Position numbers and translations under genes: made by a program. The notes beneath the pieces are model-generated. The model was given only the letters and a program-made list of their open reading frames with translations. It ran no database searches and was not told the DNA's origin. Shown piece after piece: positions 24,638-32,295 of a stretch of DNA of 32,295 bases. Position 1 is the first letter of the stretch. The number at the start of each line of letters is the position of its first letter. The stretch is from Zetaproteobacteria bacterium (GTDB lineage Bacteria; Pseudomonadota; Zetaproteobacteria; Mariprofundales; Mariprofundaceae), in contig JAJRTF010000091.1 of assembly GCA_021545585.1 (NCBI GenBank), positions 1-32,295 on the forward strand, in the 5' to 3' direction.

Positions 24638-26536
24638 TTAGCTGTTTAGCAGCGCATTCATCTTGCGCACGAAACCGGCCGGATCATCAGGTAATGCGCC
24701 TTCAGCCAGTACGGCCTGATCGAACAGCACATCTGACCAGTCGCTGATCTTTTCTTTCGAGCGCATTTTGGCCAGCCGTTTGACCAGATCATGCTCCGGG
24801 TTGATTTCCAGGATCGGTTTTACCTCCGGCACATCCTGTCCCGCCTGTTTAAGGATGCGTTCGAGGTTGCCGCTGATATCAAACTGGTCCGAAATCAGGC
24901 AGGCCGGCGATTCGGTCAGACGGTCGGAAATGCGCACGTCCTTGACGCGCTCTCCCAGCGATTCCTTCAGCTTCTTCACAGCCGGCTCGGCGGATTTGAT
25001 GGCTGCTTCATGCTCCTTCTTTTCTTTCTCGGAGCTTTCGCCGATGTTTGAAAGGTCCAGATCGCCCTTGGCAATGGACTGCAGTTTCTTGCCGTTGAAC
25101 TCGGTCAGGTGGCTGGTCAGCCATTCATCGATGCGATCATGCAGCAGCAGTACTTCTATACCCTTCTTGCGGAGCACCTCCAGATGCGGGCTGTGCTTGG
25201 CGGCAGCCAGCGATTCGGCGGTGATATAGTAGATGGTGTCCTGACCCTTCTGCATGCGGGCGATATAATCGTCCAGGCTGACGGTCTGTTCATCCGAGTA
25301 TGTTGAAGCAAAGCGCAGCAGTTTGGCGATCTTTTCCCGATTGGCGAAATCCTCGATTACGCCTTCCTTCAGGCAATTGCCGAATTCACCCCAGAAGCTG
25401 GCATAATCTTCTGCTTTGTCCGCGCTCATATCAGCCAGGAGCCCGAGCACACGTTTGGTCGCTCCCTTCTTCATGGCTTCCATGGCCGGACTCTGTTGCA
25501 GGATTTCACGCGACACATTCAGCGGCAGGTCATTGCTGTCCATGACGCCGCGCACGAAGCGCAGGTAGCGAGGCAGAAGGTCTTCAGTGGCCTCCATGAT
25601 GAATACGCGCCGCACATACAATTTTACACCGTGCTTGGATTCGGCCTGCCACAGATCGAACGGGGCATGCCTGGGCAGGTAGAGCAGTAACGTGTACTCA
25701 TATTTCCCTTCCAGACGCTGGTGCAGATAAGCCAGAGGATCATCGAAATCGTGGCCGATGTGCTTGTAGAAGTTGTTGTAATCTTCATCGGAAAGTTCGG
25801 ATTTCGAGCGCGTCCACAGTGCCGACGCCTGATTGACGGTTTCGATTTCAGCCGGTTTTTCTTCTTCTCCCTCGGCGGCCGGAAGCGGTGTGCCGAGCAT
25901 GCGAATCGGAAAGGGAATGTGGTCGGCATACTTGTGAATAATGGATTTCAGGCGGAATGATTCGAGAAATTCATCCGCGTCCTCGCGCAGGTGCAGTACG
26001 ATTTCAGTGCCGCGGCTTTCTTTCTCGATGGTTTTCAGCGCATATTCACCATCCCCTGCAGATTCCCAGCGCACGCCATGCTCTTTTTCCAGCCCTGCAC
26101 GACGCGTGGTCAGTGTGACCTTGTCGGCTACCAGGAAGGATGAATAAAAGCCGACGCCGAACTGACCGATCAGATGTGCATCCTTTTCCTGATCGCCGGA
26201 GAGCTGACCGAAGAATTCCCGGGTGCCTGAGCGGGCGATGGTGCCGATATTGTCGATCACATCATCGCGGCTCATGCCGATGCCATTGTCGCGTACGGTG
26301 ATAGTGCGGGCATCTTTATCCACATCGATGTACACATGCAGGTCGGAATCGCCTTCGTACAGCGCATCATCGGTGGTGGCCTCGAAGCGCAGCTTGTCGG
26401 CGGCATCGGAGGCATTGGAAATAAGCTCGCGCAGGAAGATTTCCTTGTTCGAGTACAGCGAGTGAATCATCAGATCCAGCAGCTGTTTGACCTCGGTCTG
26501 GAAGGCGCGGGTTTCTTTGGTGGCTGTTGCTGTCAT
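24638..26536 (-). CDS. htpG: Molecular chaperone HtpG (Hsp90)
   Basis: HtpG is the bacterial Hsp90, an ATP-driven cytoplasmic chaperone. The product has 632 residues, near the E. coli length (624). The GHKL ATPase domain is plain: [20 protein letters not shown] (catalytic Glu37, Asn41), [19 protein letters not shown] and [11 protein letters not shown]. The middle domain contains [13 protein letters not shown] with its conserved Arg. AAGGAG stands five bases before the ATG. The gene follows the glycosylase gene by nine bases but has its own sigma-32-type promoter inside that gene. Confidence 0.98.
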   Translation of the reverse strand: MTATATKETRAFQTEVKQLLDLMIHSLYSNKEIFLRELISNASDAADKLRFEATTDDALYEGDSDLHVYIDVDKDARTITVRDNGIGMSRDDVIDNIGTIARSGTREFFGQLSGDQEKDAHLIGQFGVGFYSSFLVADKVTLTTRRAGLEKEHGVRWESAGDGEYALKTIEKESRGTEIVLHLREDADEFLESFRLKSIIHKYADHIPFPIRMLGTPLPAAEGEEEKPAEIETVNQASALWTRSKSELSDEDYNNFYKHIGHDFDDPLAYLHQRLEGKYEYTLLLYLPRHAPFDLWQAESKHGVKLYVRRVFIMEATEDLLPRYLRFVRGVMDSNDLPLNVSREILQQSPAMEAMKKGATKRVLGLLADMSADKAEDYASFWGEFGNCLKEGVIEDFANREKIAKLLRFASTYSDEQTVSLDDYIARMQKGQDTIYYITAESLAAAKHSPHLEVLRKKGIEVLLLHDRIDEWLTSHLTEFNGKKLQSIAKGDLDLSNIGESSEKEKKEHEAAIKSAEPAVKKLKESLGERVKDVRISDRLTESPACLISDQFDISGNLERILKQAGQDVPEVKPILEINPEHDLVKRLAKMRSKEKISDWSDVLFDQAVLAEGALPDDPAGFVRKMNALLNS

Positions 26537-26545
26537 GAATACTCC

Positions 26546-27091
26546 TTAAGTTGATTGAAAGTGACCTGGATTGCTTAGATAGGGTTCGGCTCGGCCGGTT
26601 TCAAGGGGCTGTTTGATCTGCCGCCATATTCGATATTTTTCTTCCTGATGCATGGCTGCATGCGCCGGACTGGTTGAGGGGAGCCGGGTGCCGGCTGGAA
26701 TTTCATCCGAGGTCGGCAGGACCAGCTGGCGAAACAGTGATTCGGCTTTGGCACCATTGAAGAAGATATGGCGAAGCTGACGATGATCCTTGAAAAAGGT
26801 CCTGAAATCATTGGCTTTGGCATTTTTGATATGGGCATCAAGACTTCCGGGCCGGGAGCAGCAATAGGCCACATCCCAGAGCGCCAGTTTGTGCTGTAAC
26901 AGATGCTGCAGCCGTTCTTCGTAAGGCAGGGCAGGGTCAAAACCGAACAGTCTTCCCATAATCGGCCAGAATGCATTGCGCGGATGAGCATAGTATTGCT
27001 GCTGTCTGAGTGATTCGCGCCCGGGCATGGAGCCGAGGATCAGGATACGGGCATCCGTGTCTGCAATATATTCAAAGCCGATATCTGTCAT
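26546..27091 (-). CDS. Hypoxanthine-DNA glycosylase (DNA-deoxyinosine glycosylase, UDG family 6)
   Basis: Removes hypoxanthine, the product of adenine deamination, from DNA in base-excision repair. The 181-residue product has the family motif ILGSMPGRESLRQQQYYAHP followed by RNAFWPIMGRLFG; Asn39 in that segment corresponds to the Asn held to be catalytic in this family. FFNGAKAESLF and LPSTSPAHA supply the later motif, with SPAHA near the DNA-contacting loop. Its ATG overlaps the stop codon of the FAD oxidoreductase gene (ATGA at 27088-27091). Its 3' end contains the htpG promoter. Confidence 0.88.
   Translation of the reverse strand: MTDIGFEYIADTDARILILGSMPGRESLRQQQYYAHPRNAFWPIMGRLFGFDPALPYEERLQHLLQHKLALWDVAYCCSRPGSLDAHIKNAKANDFRTFFKDHRQLRHIFFNGAKAESLFRQLVLPTSDEIPAGTRLPSTSPAHAAMHQEEKYRIWRQIKQPLETGRAEPYLSNPGHFQST
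26577..26605 (-). promoter_or_regulatory. Sigma-32 (RpoH) promoter of htpG
   Basis: On the minus strand CCCCTTGAAA precedes, after a 15-base spacer, CCCTATCTA. The sigma-32 consensus is CTTGAA, 13-15 bases, CCCCATNT: the -35 element (26605-26600) matches fully and the -10 element (26584-26577) in six of seven fixed positions. The start of transcription should be near 26570, about 34 bases before the htpG ATG. The promoter is inside the last codons of the glycosylase gene. Confidence 0.78.
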
Positions 27092-28713
27092 CTGCCGTGA
27101 AGGCCGTCAAGCTGGCTGATAATCGCCTCCGCAGCCTTTAACCCGTCCACTGCGGCTGAAACGATGCCCCCGGCATAGCCTGCACCTTCGCCGACCGGAT
27201 ACAGGCCGCTGATGCTGATGCTCTGCATGTTTTTGTCGCGCAGGATTCGAACCGGGGAACTGGTGCGTGTTTCACTGGCCAGAAGGTTTGCCTCGTCGCT
27301 GACATAGCCGCGCAACTTGCGTCCGAAATTCTGTATGCCTTCAGTCAGAGGCATGGCGACCCAGGCAGGTAACAGGGCTTGCAGGTCGGCGGCTACGAGC
27401 CCCGGCTTGAAACCCGATGGCGCCAGGGCGCCGCTGGCATGCCTGGATATAAAATCCGTCAAACGCATGGCCGGAGCCTGATAGCTTGCCCCGGCGGCGG
27501 CAAAGGTGGCCGCTTCAAGCTGGCGCTGGAAGGCCATGCCCATCAATGGCGATGCCGCAATACCATGCCGGGCGATATCATCGGGGGTGACCTGTACGAC
27601 AATGCCTGAGTTGGCGAACTGACCGCGACGTCTGGCATTGCTCATGCCGTTCACGGCCATCATGCCTGATTCGGTTGGTGAGGGTACAATCAGGCCGCCC
27701 GGACACATGCAGAAGGAATAGATACCGCGCTTGCCGAGATGTGAATCTGTCACCTGATGCGTGAGCGCGTATTCGGCCGCACTCAGGGCGCGGTGCCCGG
27801 CCCGGTTGCCGAACTGGGCCTCATTGATCAGTTGTTGCGGATGCTCGGCGCGCACACCGACTGCAAAATCCTTGGCTTCAATGGCAATGTTCAGCCCATG
27901 CAGGCGTTCCAGCGTATCGCGGGCTGAATGTCCGGTTGCCAGTATGACATGTCCGGCACGGATTTCGCTGCCGTCGGCCAGACGTACGCCGGCTACGGAG
28001 GCCTGATGCAGGAGAAAGTCATCCACGCGAGCTTCGAAACGGTAATCCACGCCTATATCAATCAGGTGATGGCGCATATTACGTACAATATGTACCAGCT
28101 TGTCGGTACCCAGATGCGGATGAGCATCAATGAGAATATCGCTTCTGGCACCGAAGCGGACAAACGTGTGCAGTACATGGCGCAGAAACGGATGTTTGAT
28201 GCGTGTATAAAGTTTGCCATCCGTGTAGGTACCGGCACCGCCTTCGCCGAAACAGATATTACTTTCCGGATTCAACTCGCCGCGCGAGCGCAGTCGCCCG
28301 ATATCCCGCATTCTGGTTTCTACCGCTTTGCCGCGTTCCAGTAACGTCACGCGAACACCGGCTTCCGCCAATGCCAGTGCGGCAAACAGTCCGGCAGGCC
28401 CTGCGCCAATCACAATGACATGCGTGTCAGCTCCGGCTTTACCGACCAGCGCTTCAGGGTGTCTGGGTGTGAGTGCTGAAACGTCAATCAGGCGGGTGTT
28501 TTTCGGTAGCTGGGCGAGCGCTTGGGCTAACTCGATTTCATATGTGCAGACAAAGTGGATGTGGCTCTTTTTGCGGGCATCCAGTGCGCGGCGCACGCAT
28601 TGGCAGGAGAGGATATCATGTATGTTAACATCAAGAAGCTTCGCTAGCCGGGCAACGATTTCTTCCTGTGTATTGTCCAGTTCGACCGGAACATTGCTAA
28701 CGGCATAGAGCAC
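27088..28713 (-). CDS. NAD(P)/FAD-dependent oxidoreductase (COG2509-like)
   Basis: A flavoprotein dehydrogenase of unknown substrate, 541 residues. A family-typical N-terminal domain (1-95, with RRALDARKKSHIHFVCTYEI) precedes the FAD-binding Rossmann fold, VIVIGAGPAGLFAALALAEA, with the GxGxxG at 103-108. GELNPESNICFGEGGAGTYT, GVRAEHPQQLIN and MCPGGLIVPS are characteristic of this group, and the C-terminal GLYPVGEGAGYAGGI closes the FAD site. The start is GTG at 28713, three bases after the panD stop codon. A link to pantothenate synthesis is not known to me; the position may only reflect shared transcription. Confidence 0.88.
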   Translation of the reverse strand: MLYAVSNVPVELDNTQEEIVARLAKLLDVNIHDILSCQCVRRALDARKKSHIHFVCTYEIELAQALAQLPKNTRLIDVSALTPRHPEALVGKAGADTHVIVIGAGPAGLFAALALAEAGVRVTLLERGKAVETRMRDIGRLRSRGELNPESNICFGEGGAGTYTDGKLYTRIKHPFLRHVLHTFVRFGARSDILIDAHPHLGTDKLVHIVRNMRHHLIDIGVDYRFEARVDDFLLHQASVAGVRLADGSEIRAGHVILATGHSARDTLERLHGLNIAIEAKDFAVGVRAEHPQQLINEAQFGNRAGHRALSAAEYALTHQVTDSHLGKRGIYSFCMCPGGLIVPSPTESGMMAVNGMSNARRRGQFANSGIVVQVTPDDIARHGIAASPLMGMAFQRQLEAATFAAAGASYQAPAMRLTDFISRHASGALAPSGFKPGLVAADLQALLPAWVAMPLTEGIQNFGRKLRGYVSDEANLLASETRTSSPVRILRDKNMQSISISGLYPVGEGAGYAGGIVSAAVDGLKAAEAIISQLDGLHGR

Positions 28714-28716
28714 GCT

Positions 28717-29094
28717 TCAGGCAGCAGCAAGATGGCCGTGAGTAGTATGGGTGATGCTGTTTTCGTCATTCACATACACCAGTGCCGGCTTGAAATGCTC
28801 GGCTTCGGCAGCCTCCAGCTCGGCATAGGTGCAGAGGATCAGCAGGTCACCCGGGCTGGCCTTGTGCGCAGCAGCGCCGTTGACACCGATGGTGCCCGAG
28901 CCGCGCGGAGCGGCGATGGCATAGGTGGTGAAACGCTCACCATTGGCAACATTGTAAATATGCAGCTGCTCGAATGGCAGGATATGGGCCGCATCAAGCA
29001 GATCCTGATCGATGGCACAGGAGCCTTCGTAATCAAGCTCGGCATGGGTGACGGTGGCGCGGTGTAATTTGGATTTGAGCATGGTCAGTTTCAT
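28717..29094 (-). CDS. panD: Aspartate 1-decarboxylase precursor
   Basis: Makes beta-alanine from aspartate for pantothenate synthesis. The 125-residue proenzyme cleaves itself between Gly24 and Ser25 in YEGSCAID, which yields the pyruvoyl group; both residues are present at the standard positions. [20 protein letters not shown] is the conserved substrate-site region. The ATG overlaps the panC stop codon (ATGA at 29091-29094). Confidence 0.97.
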   Translation of the reverse strand: MKLTMLKSKLHRATVTHAELDYEGSCAIDQDLLDAAHILPFEQLHIYNVANGERFTTYAIAAPRGSGTIGVNGAAAHKASPGDLLILCTYAELEAAEAEHFKPALVYVNDENSITHTTHGHLAAA

Positions 29095-29954
29095 GACGTG
29101 GTCTCCTCAGCAGGGAAAGGTAATTCGGCATTATCAATCAGGCGTGCCGCACCGAAACGGGCGGCGATCAATGCCCGCGCCGGATGTTCTGAATTCAGTC
29201 TGGTGATGCTTTGCAGCGCATAGGCATCGCGTACTTCAAGATAATCAATATCAATATCGGATTCGGCCAGTAGCGCTTTGACGCAGTCCAGCAGCACGGC
29301 AACATCGCTTTCGCCCGCCGTAGTCATGTCCTGCATGATCGTCAGCGCCCGGTTCAGAACCGTTGCACTGGTACGTTCCTGTGGGCTTAAATAACGATTG
29401 CGGCTGCTCATGGCCAGCCCGTCGGTTTCGCGTACCGTTTCCACCCCGATAATTTCCACGGGCATTTGCAGATCGTTCACCATGCGACGGATAATGGCCA
29501 GTTGCTGCCAGTCTTTTTCGCCGAATATGGCAATATCCGGCTGCACGATATTCAGCAACAGGTTTACCACGGTCGCAACACCATCGAAATGCCCCTGTCG
29601 GGAGTTGCCGCACAGACAGGCATCCAGTTCATCCACTTTCAACGATACCCGCATACCATCCTGCGGATACAGATTGTGCGGATGGAAGATGAAATCCACG
29701 CCTTCCTGTTGGCAAAGCTCGCAGTCCTGCTCGAAGGTACGCGGATAGGCATCGAAGTCTTCATTCGGCCCGAATTGCAGCGGATTGACATAGATACTGA
29801 CCACAACAAGGTCGGCCAGATGTTTTGCCTTGCGAATCAGGCTCAGATGTCCCTCATGCAGACAGCCCATGGTCGGGATCAGTGCGATACGATCCCTGCT
29901 GCGGGATGGGGCAAGCGCACGGCGCAGTTCGGTGACCGATTCGATGATAGTCAT
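29091..29954 (-). CDS. panC: Pantothenate synthetase
   Basis: Joins pantoate and beta-alanine with ATP. The product from ATG 29954 has 287 residues, the usual size. The nucleotidyltransferase HIGH-type motif is HEGH at 33-36 in [46 protein letters not shown] and [12 protein letters not shown] complete the active site. GGAAA lies seven bases upstream of this ATG; the frame stays open to 30014 but the extra residues are not family-like. It is separated from panB by 196 bases that hold a hairpin. Confidence 0.96.
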   Translation of the reverse strand: MTIIESVTELRRALAPSRSRDRIALIPTMGCLHEGHLSLIRKAKHLADLVVVSIYVNPLQFGPNEDFDAYPRTFEQDCELCQQEGVDFIFHPHNLYPQDGMRVSLKVDELDACLCGNSRQGHFDGVATVVNLLLNIVQPDIAIFGEKDWQQLAIIRRMVNDLQMPVEIIGVETVRETDGLAMSSRNRYLSPQERTSATVLNRALTIMQDMTTAGESDVAVLLDCVKALLAESDIDIDYLEVRDAYALQSITRLNSEHPARALIAARFGAARLIDNAELPFPAEETTS

Positions 29955-29983
29955 ATCAGAATTTCCATTGATACGGATGCCGT

Positions 29984-30011
29984 CTTCTTTCTTGTGTGCC
30001 CAAGAAAGAAG
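29984..30011. repeat. Perfect 11-bp inverted repeat between panB and panC
   Basis: CTTCTTTCTTG (29984-29994), a six-base loop, then CAAGAAAGAAG (30001-30011). The stem is low in GC and has no T-run after it, so it is not an ordinary terminator. The following sequence, AAGCAAAGAAGGGCACCCCGG, resembles in my memory dispersed intergenic elements of other proteobacteria. About 196 bases separate panB from panC, which is unusual inside an operon. Confidence 0.6.
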
Positions 30012-30150
30012 CAAAGAAGGGCACCCCGGAAGCAGTCAGCCATGAAGGCTCCCTCGGTCACATGCATCAAACCGGCCGCGACATTGCTGCTTTTCACCGG
30101 TTTGGCGCATGTGCCTCGGCTATCTGCTAGCGGGGTATCCGGTTGAATCA

Positions 30151-30939
30151 TCATATGGAAAAAACCCCTTGTTTGACATCCGCTACCCAGCGGGCGATGG
30201 CTGTGTTCATTGTTTTGCGCACATCGGCATAAGCCGGCGCAAACGGAGGATTGGATTCGGATATGCCCAGCAGATCATGCCAGACCAGCACCTGCGCATC
30301 GCAGTCCGAACCTGCGCCGATGCCGACAGTGGGGATGTTCACGGCAGCAGTGATTTCGGTAGCCAGTTCGGTCGGGATATTCTCCAGCACCAGTGCAACC
30401 GCTCCGGCATCATCAACAGCCTGTGCATCGCGGAGTAATTGTGTTTTTTCGTCATTACGTTTGCCGCGCTTGCCGTAACTGCCGAATTTCTTGACCGATT
30501 GCGGTGTCAGGCCGATATGCGCCACCACGGCAATGCCGCGCTGGGCCAGAAAACGGATGCTTTCGGCCATTGCTACGCCGCCTTCGATCTTCACTGCATC
30601 GCAGCCGGTTTCCTGCAACACGCGCACCGAGGATGTAAAAGCCTGTTCCGGCGAGGCCTGGTAGGTGCCAAACGGCAGGTCGCAGACCACCCATGCATGT
30701 TTTCTGCCGCGCACCACAGCGGCAGTATGATGAATCATGTGTTCAAGGGTTACGGGGATGGTGGAATCAAAACCGAGCAGTACCATGCCGAGCGAATCGC
30801 CGACCAGCAGTACATCCACGCCGGCAGCTTCGGCAAGCTGTGCACTTGTCGCATCATAGGCTGTCAGCCATACGGTTTTTTCGCCTTGCTGTCTGGCACG
30901 CATCAGCGTTGCCGCAGTGACGGGTTTGTTAGTGCTCAT
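30151..30939 (-). CDS. panB: 3-methyl-2-oxobutanoate hydroxymethyltransferase
   Basis: Makes ketopantoate from alpha-ketoisovalerate and methylene-tetrahydrofolate, the first step of pantothenate synthesis. The product has 262 residues. LTAYDATSAQLAEAAGVD, LLVGDSLGMVLLG (metal-binding Asp), VVCDLPFGTY, VKIEGG and IPTVGIGAGSDCDAQVLVWHD are all family signatures. ATG 30939 is preferred because AAGG is six bases upstream; a GTG at 30945 abuts that site. panB, panC and panD are in pathway order, so with the downstream genes this should be a pantothenate operon. Confidence 0.97.
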   Translation of the reverse strand: MSTNKPVTAATLMRARQQGEKTVWLTAYDATSAQLAEAAGVDVLLVGDSLGMVLLGFDSTIPVTLEHMIHHTAAVVRGRKHAWVVCDLPFGTYQASPEQAFTSSVRVLQETGCDAVKIEGGVAMAESIRFLAQRGIAVVAHIGLTPQSVKKFGSYGKRGKRNDEKTQLLRDAQAVDDAGAVALVLENIPTELATEITAAVNIPTVGIGAGSDCDAQVLVWHDLLGISESNPPFAPAYADVRKTMNTAIARWVADVKQGVFSI

Positions 30940-31239
30940 ATTCACCTTGCCGCTTCGGTCCGTCTGCGTGTTTGCAGGTCAGGTACCGTCTTTCAGGATG
31001 GCTGAACTCTAGGGGCAGGCCATTGTTTACTCAAGGCAAGCCTTGCATGACTGGATATGTTTGCATGAATCATGTCCGCTTGATGCGGGGCTGGCGGTTC
31101 AGTCTGTTTTGAGCAAGGCTCTGGTTTGCCTGCAGGCAGAATCTTGTAGTAAGCTCGAACTGGTAGCTGGTTTTTTGTGCGGATTGCCGCAGCTGATAAA
31201 TGCTGCTTCAGCCAGAGGGCTTTCGTTTAGGATGATGAT
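30940..31239. other. Intergenic region between panB and the outer-membrane protein gene
   Basis: Three hundred bases between divergent genes. I see no gene. Two palindromes stand out: CAAGGC-AA-GCCTTG near 31033-31046 and a perfect TGCCTGCAGGCA at 31127-31138. They could be operators for either gene, but no regulator family can be assigned. No convincing promoter was identified. Confidence 0.4.
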
Positions 31240-32139
31240 ATGAGAATAATCATGATAGTGATGTTGCTATTGTTGACCTGTGTTGGCAGTGCTCAGGGCG
31301 GTGAGTACAAGAATTTTACGATTTTTTCATTGGGTTATGAAAATGTAAATTATAAAGAGGCATCAGGTGCCTTAACGTCATCAGGTCGCCACATGAACAA
31401 CATGATGCAGGCTTCAAAGGCATATACTGCGATCAACGATGATTTCGGTTTTTATATTTCAACGGTTTCCACACTGGTCACGAACAGTTCTGCTGAACAA
31501 TGGAGTGTGTCACCGTATGGTACAATACAAACCAACCAGCGAAGAATGAGTGCTGTGGATTTATATATCGATGCAGCCATGAATATGTCGGATGGATGGC
31601 AATTAACCATGGGTCTGGGATGGAATAAGGAGACATTTACGCGTGCCGGATATGCGTATCCTCAGGGAGTTCGGGGCAATTGCGTGTTTACTGCTACAGG
31701 TTGTACGTTTACTCCGAATGCCAGCGGTATTTTTCAGGAAATTGCACCCGGCGGCGTCGTGATCGCGAGACTGGATGGGGCGACAGTTGAGGACTCCAAT
31801 TCGCTTATGCTCCGCTTCGGTGTGCGTTATGATACTTTTTTCACAGATGACTCGCAGTGGCGATTGATGGCTGGTACCCAGGCTGCCGTTCCGCTGTATT
31901 ACTATGTGACCAGCAGTATTTTGCCGGGTTTAACATGGAAGAGCTCATTCCGAGGCTACAACCTGCATGTTGATGGTGGCATGGGTTACAAGTTGACTCC
32001 GAAATTTGATGTCCTGTTCTTACTTTCGGGTGATTACCGATACCGCCCGCAAACCAACCCCGGTGTGGGCGGATTGACTGTTCCGAACACGAAAGTGTTT
32101 ATTCTCCGACCATCTATCGGCCTGGGCTGGAGTTTTTGA
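31240..32139 (+). CDS. Predicted outer-membrane beta-barrel protein, unknown function
   Basis: The 299-residue product has a signal peptide (MRIIMIVMLLLLTCVGSAQG, cleavage after about 20). The rest alternates polar and apolar residues with aromatic girdles, for example DGWQLTMGLGWNKETF, LMLRFGVRYDTFF and GYNLHVDGGMGYKL, and ends in ILRPSIGLGWSF. A C-terminal Phe in such a strand is the signal for the BAM complex. Two Cys (in GNCVFTATGCTF) may form a disulfide in a loop. AGGA seven bases upstream supports ATG 31240. I do not recognise a named family. The gene is lower in GC than its neighbours and ends directly against an IS200/IS605 remnant, so it may be accessory. Confidence 0.75.
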   Translation: MRIIMIVMLLLLTCVGSAQGGEYKNFTIFSLGYENVNYKEASGALTSSGRHMNNMMQASKAYTAINDDFGFYISTVSTLVTNSSAEQWSVSPYGTIQTNQRRMSAVDLYIDAAMNMSDGWQLTMGLGWNKETFTRAGYAYPQGVRGNCVFTATGCTFTPNASGIFQEIAPGGVVIARLDGATVEDSNSLMLRFGVRYDTFFTDDSQWRLMAGTQAAVPLYYYVTSSILPGLTWKSSFRGYNLHVDGGMGYKLTPKFDVLFLLSGDYRYRPQTNPGVGGLTVPNTKVFILRPSIGLGWSF

Positions 32140-32144
32140 ACGAC

Positions 32145-32185
32145 CACCAGCTAAAAGCCGGTGATTGGTCGGCCATCCGGCCGAC
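32145..32185. repeat. Two hairpins at the end of an IS200/IS605-type element
   Basis: Hairpin 1 is CACCAGCT-AAA-AGCCGGTG (32145-32163, one mismatch). Hairpin 2 is GTCGGCC-ATCC-GGCCGAC (32168-32185, perfect). They lie between the outer-membrane protein stop codon and the end of the transposase remnant. Subterminal hairpins of this kind are what IS200/IS605 TnpA recognises as single strands. The element edge would then be at about 32140. Confidence 0.55.
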
Positions 32186-32188
32186 TGA

Positions 32189-32295
32189 CTACACCACTTC
32201 AAAGTCATCATCCGGATGCGGTGGCTTCTGATTTTTGATGTACTCTTTCCATACTTCATCCGTCACATTTCCACTGGAGCAAACCCAGTAGCCCC
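32189..32295 (-). CDS. IS200/IS605-family transposase TnpA, C-terminal end (runs out of the window)
   Basis: The minus strand reads GYWVCSSGNVTDEVWKEYIK, NQKPPHPDDDFEVV and TAG at 32189-32191. GYW-CSSGNVTDE followed by IKNQ is the usual end of Y1 HUH transposases of the IS200/IS605 group. The catalytic Tyr and HUH motif would be outside the window. Whether the gene is intact cannot be seen. Confidence 0.8.
   Translation of the reverse strand, partial: GYWVCSSGNVTDEVWKEYIKNQKPPHPDDDFEVV

Noticed and set aside
29955-30154. Possible 67-codon reverse gene between panB and panC
   Set aside because: It runs through the hairpin and repeat-like tract and shows no recognisable protein features.
1-32295. 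CRISPR array, phage genes or a complete defence system
   Set aside because: No regularly spaced direct repeats, no cas genes and no phage structural genes were found; the only defence-like trace is the HNH fragment.

Overview
The window looks like a stretch of a Gram-negative proteobacterial chromosome at roughly 53-55% GC. The leuS-lptE-holA block, an lptD-surA-pdxA cluster, UbiG (ubiquinone synthesis), RpoH and DksA place it in or near the Gammaproteobacteria. The protein sequences and mixed gene order remind me of Zetaproteobacteria such as Mariprofundus, but that is recollection and inference, not a database result.

Layout. Positions 1-410 hold a dead transposase remnant. From 519 comes rpoH, with a CIRCE operator lying over its promoter and a strong terminator behind it. 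A forward block follows: leuS, lptE, holA, bioA and a radical SAM gene, with ATGA overlaps at leuS/lptE and holA/bioA. From 7.7 to 16.6 kb the genes run on the minus strand: a Crp/Fnr regulator with a DUF190 protein, tRNA-Leu(UAA), a WrbA-like flavodoxin, yqgE, pdxA, surA, lptD and ubiG. A forward block then holds a dppBC-like permease pair, nagZ, a MoeB/ThiF-rhodanese protein, a frameshifted membrane protein gene, lipB and dksA. Positions 22.7-24.4 kb are a recombination scar in which three broken minus-strand genes are joined (an HNH endonuclease tail, an IS3-family orfB and a DUF481 protein). The last large block, on the minus strand, is panB, panC, panD, an FAD oxidoreductase, a hypoxanthine-DNA glycosylase and htpG. 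The window closes with a forward orphan outer-membrane protein and the tail of an IS200/IS605 transposase.

Most interesting point: the adjacent SurA (outer-membrane chaperone) and LptD (its best-known client, the LPS translocon) both carry an extra domain that resembles the NTF2-like domain of Cds6-type L,D-transpeptidases. The copies are about 40% identical by hand alignment. SurA has one at its C-terminus. LptD has one complete copy, with a C-terminal half before it and an N-terminal half after it, all inserted into its N-terminal jellyroll. LptE, the partner of LptD, is also in the window. I know of no described role for such a domain in either protein.

Heat-shock control is visible twice: HrcA/CIRCE over the rpoH promoter, and a near-consensus sigma-32 promoter for htpG inside the 3' end of the glycosylase gene. 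Together they suggest a cascade from HrcA to RpoH to htpG.
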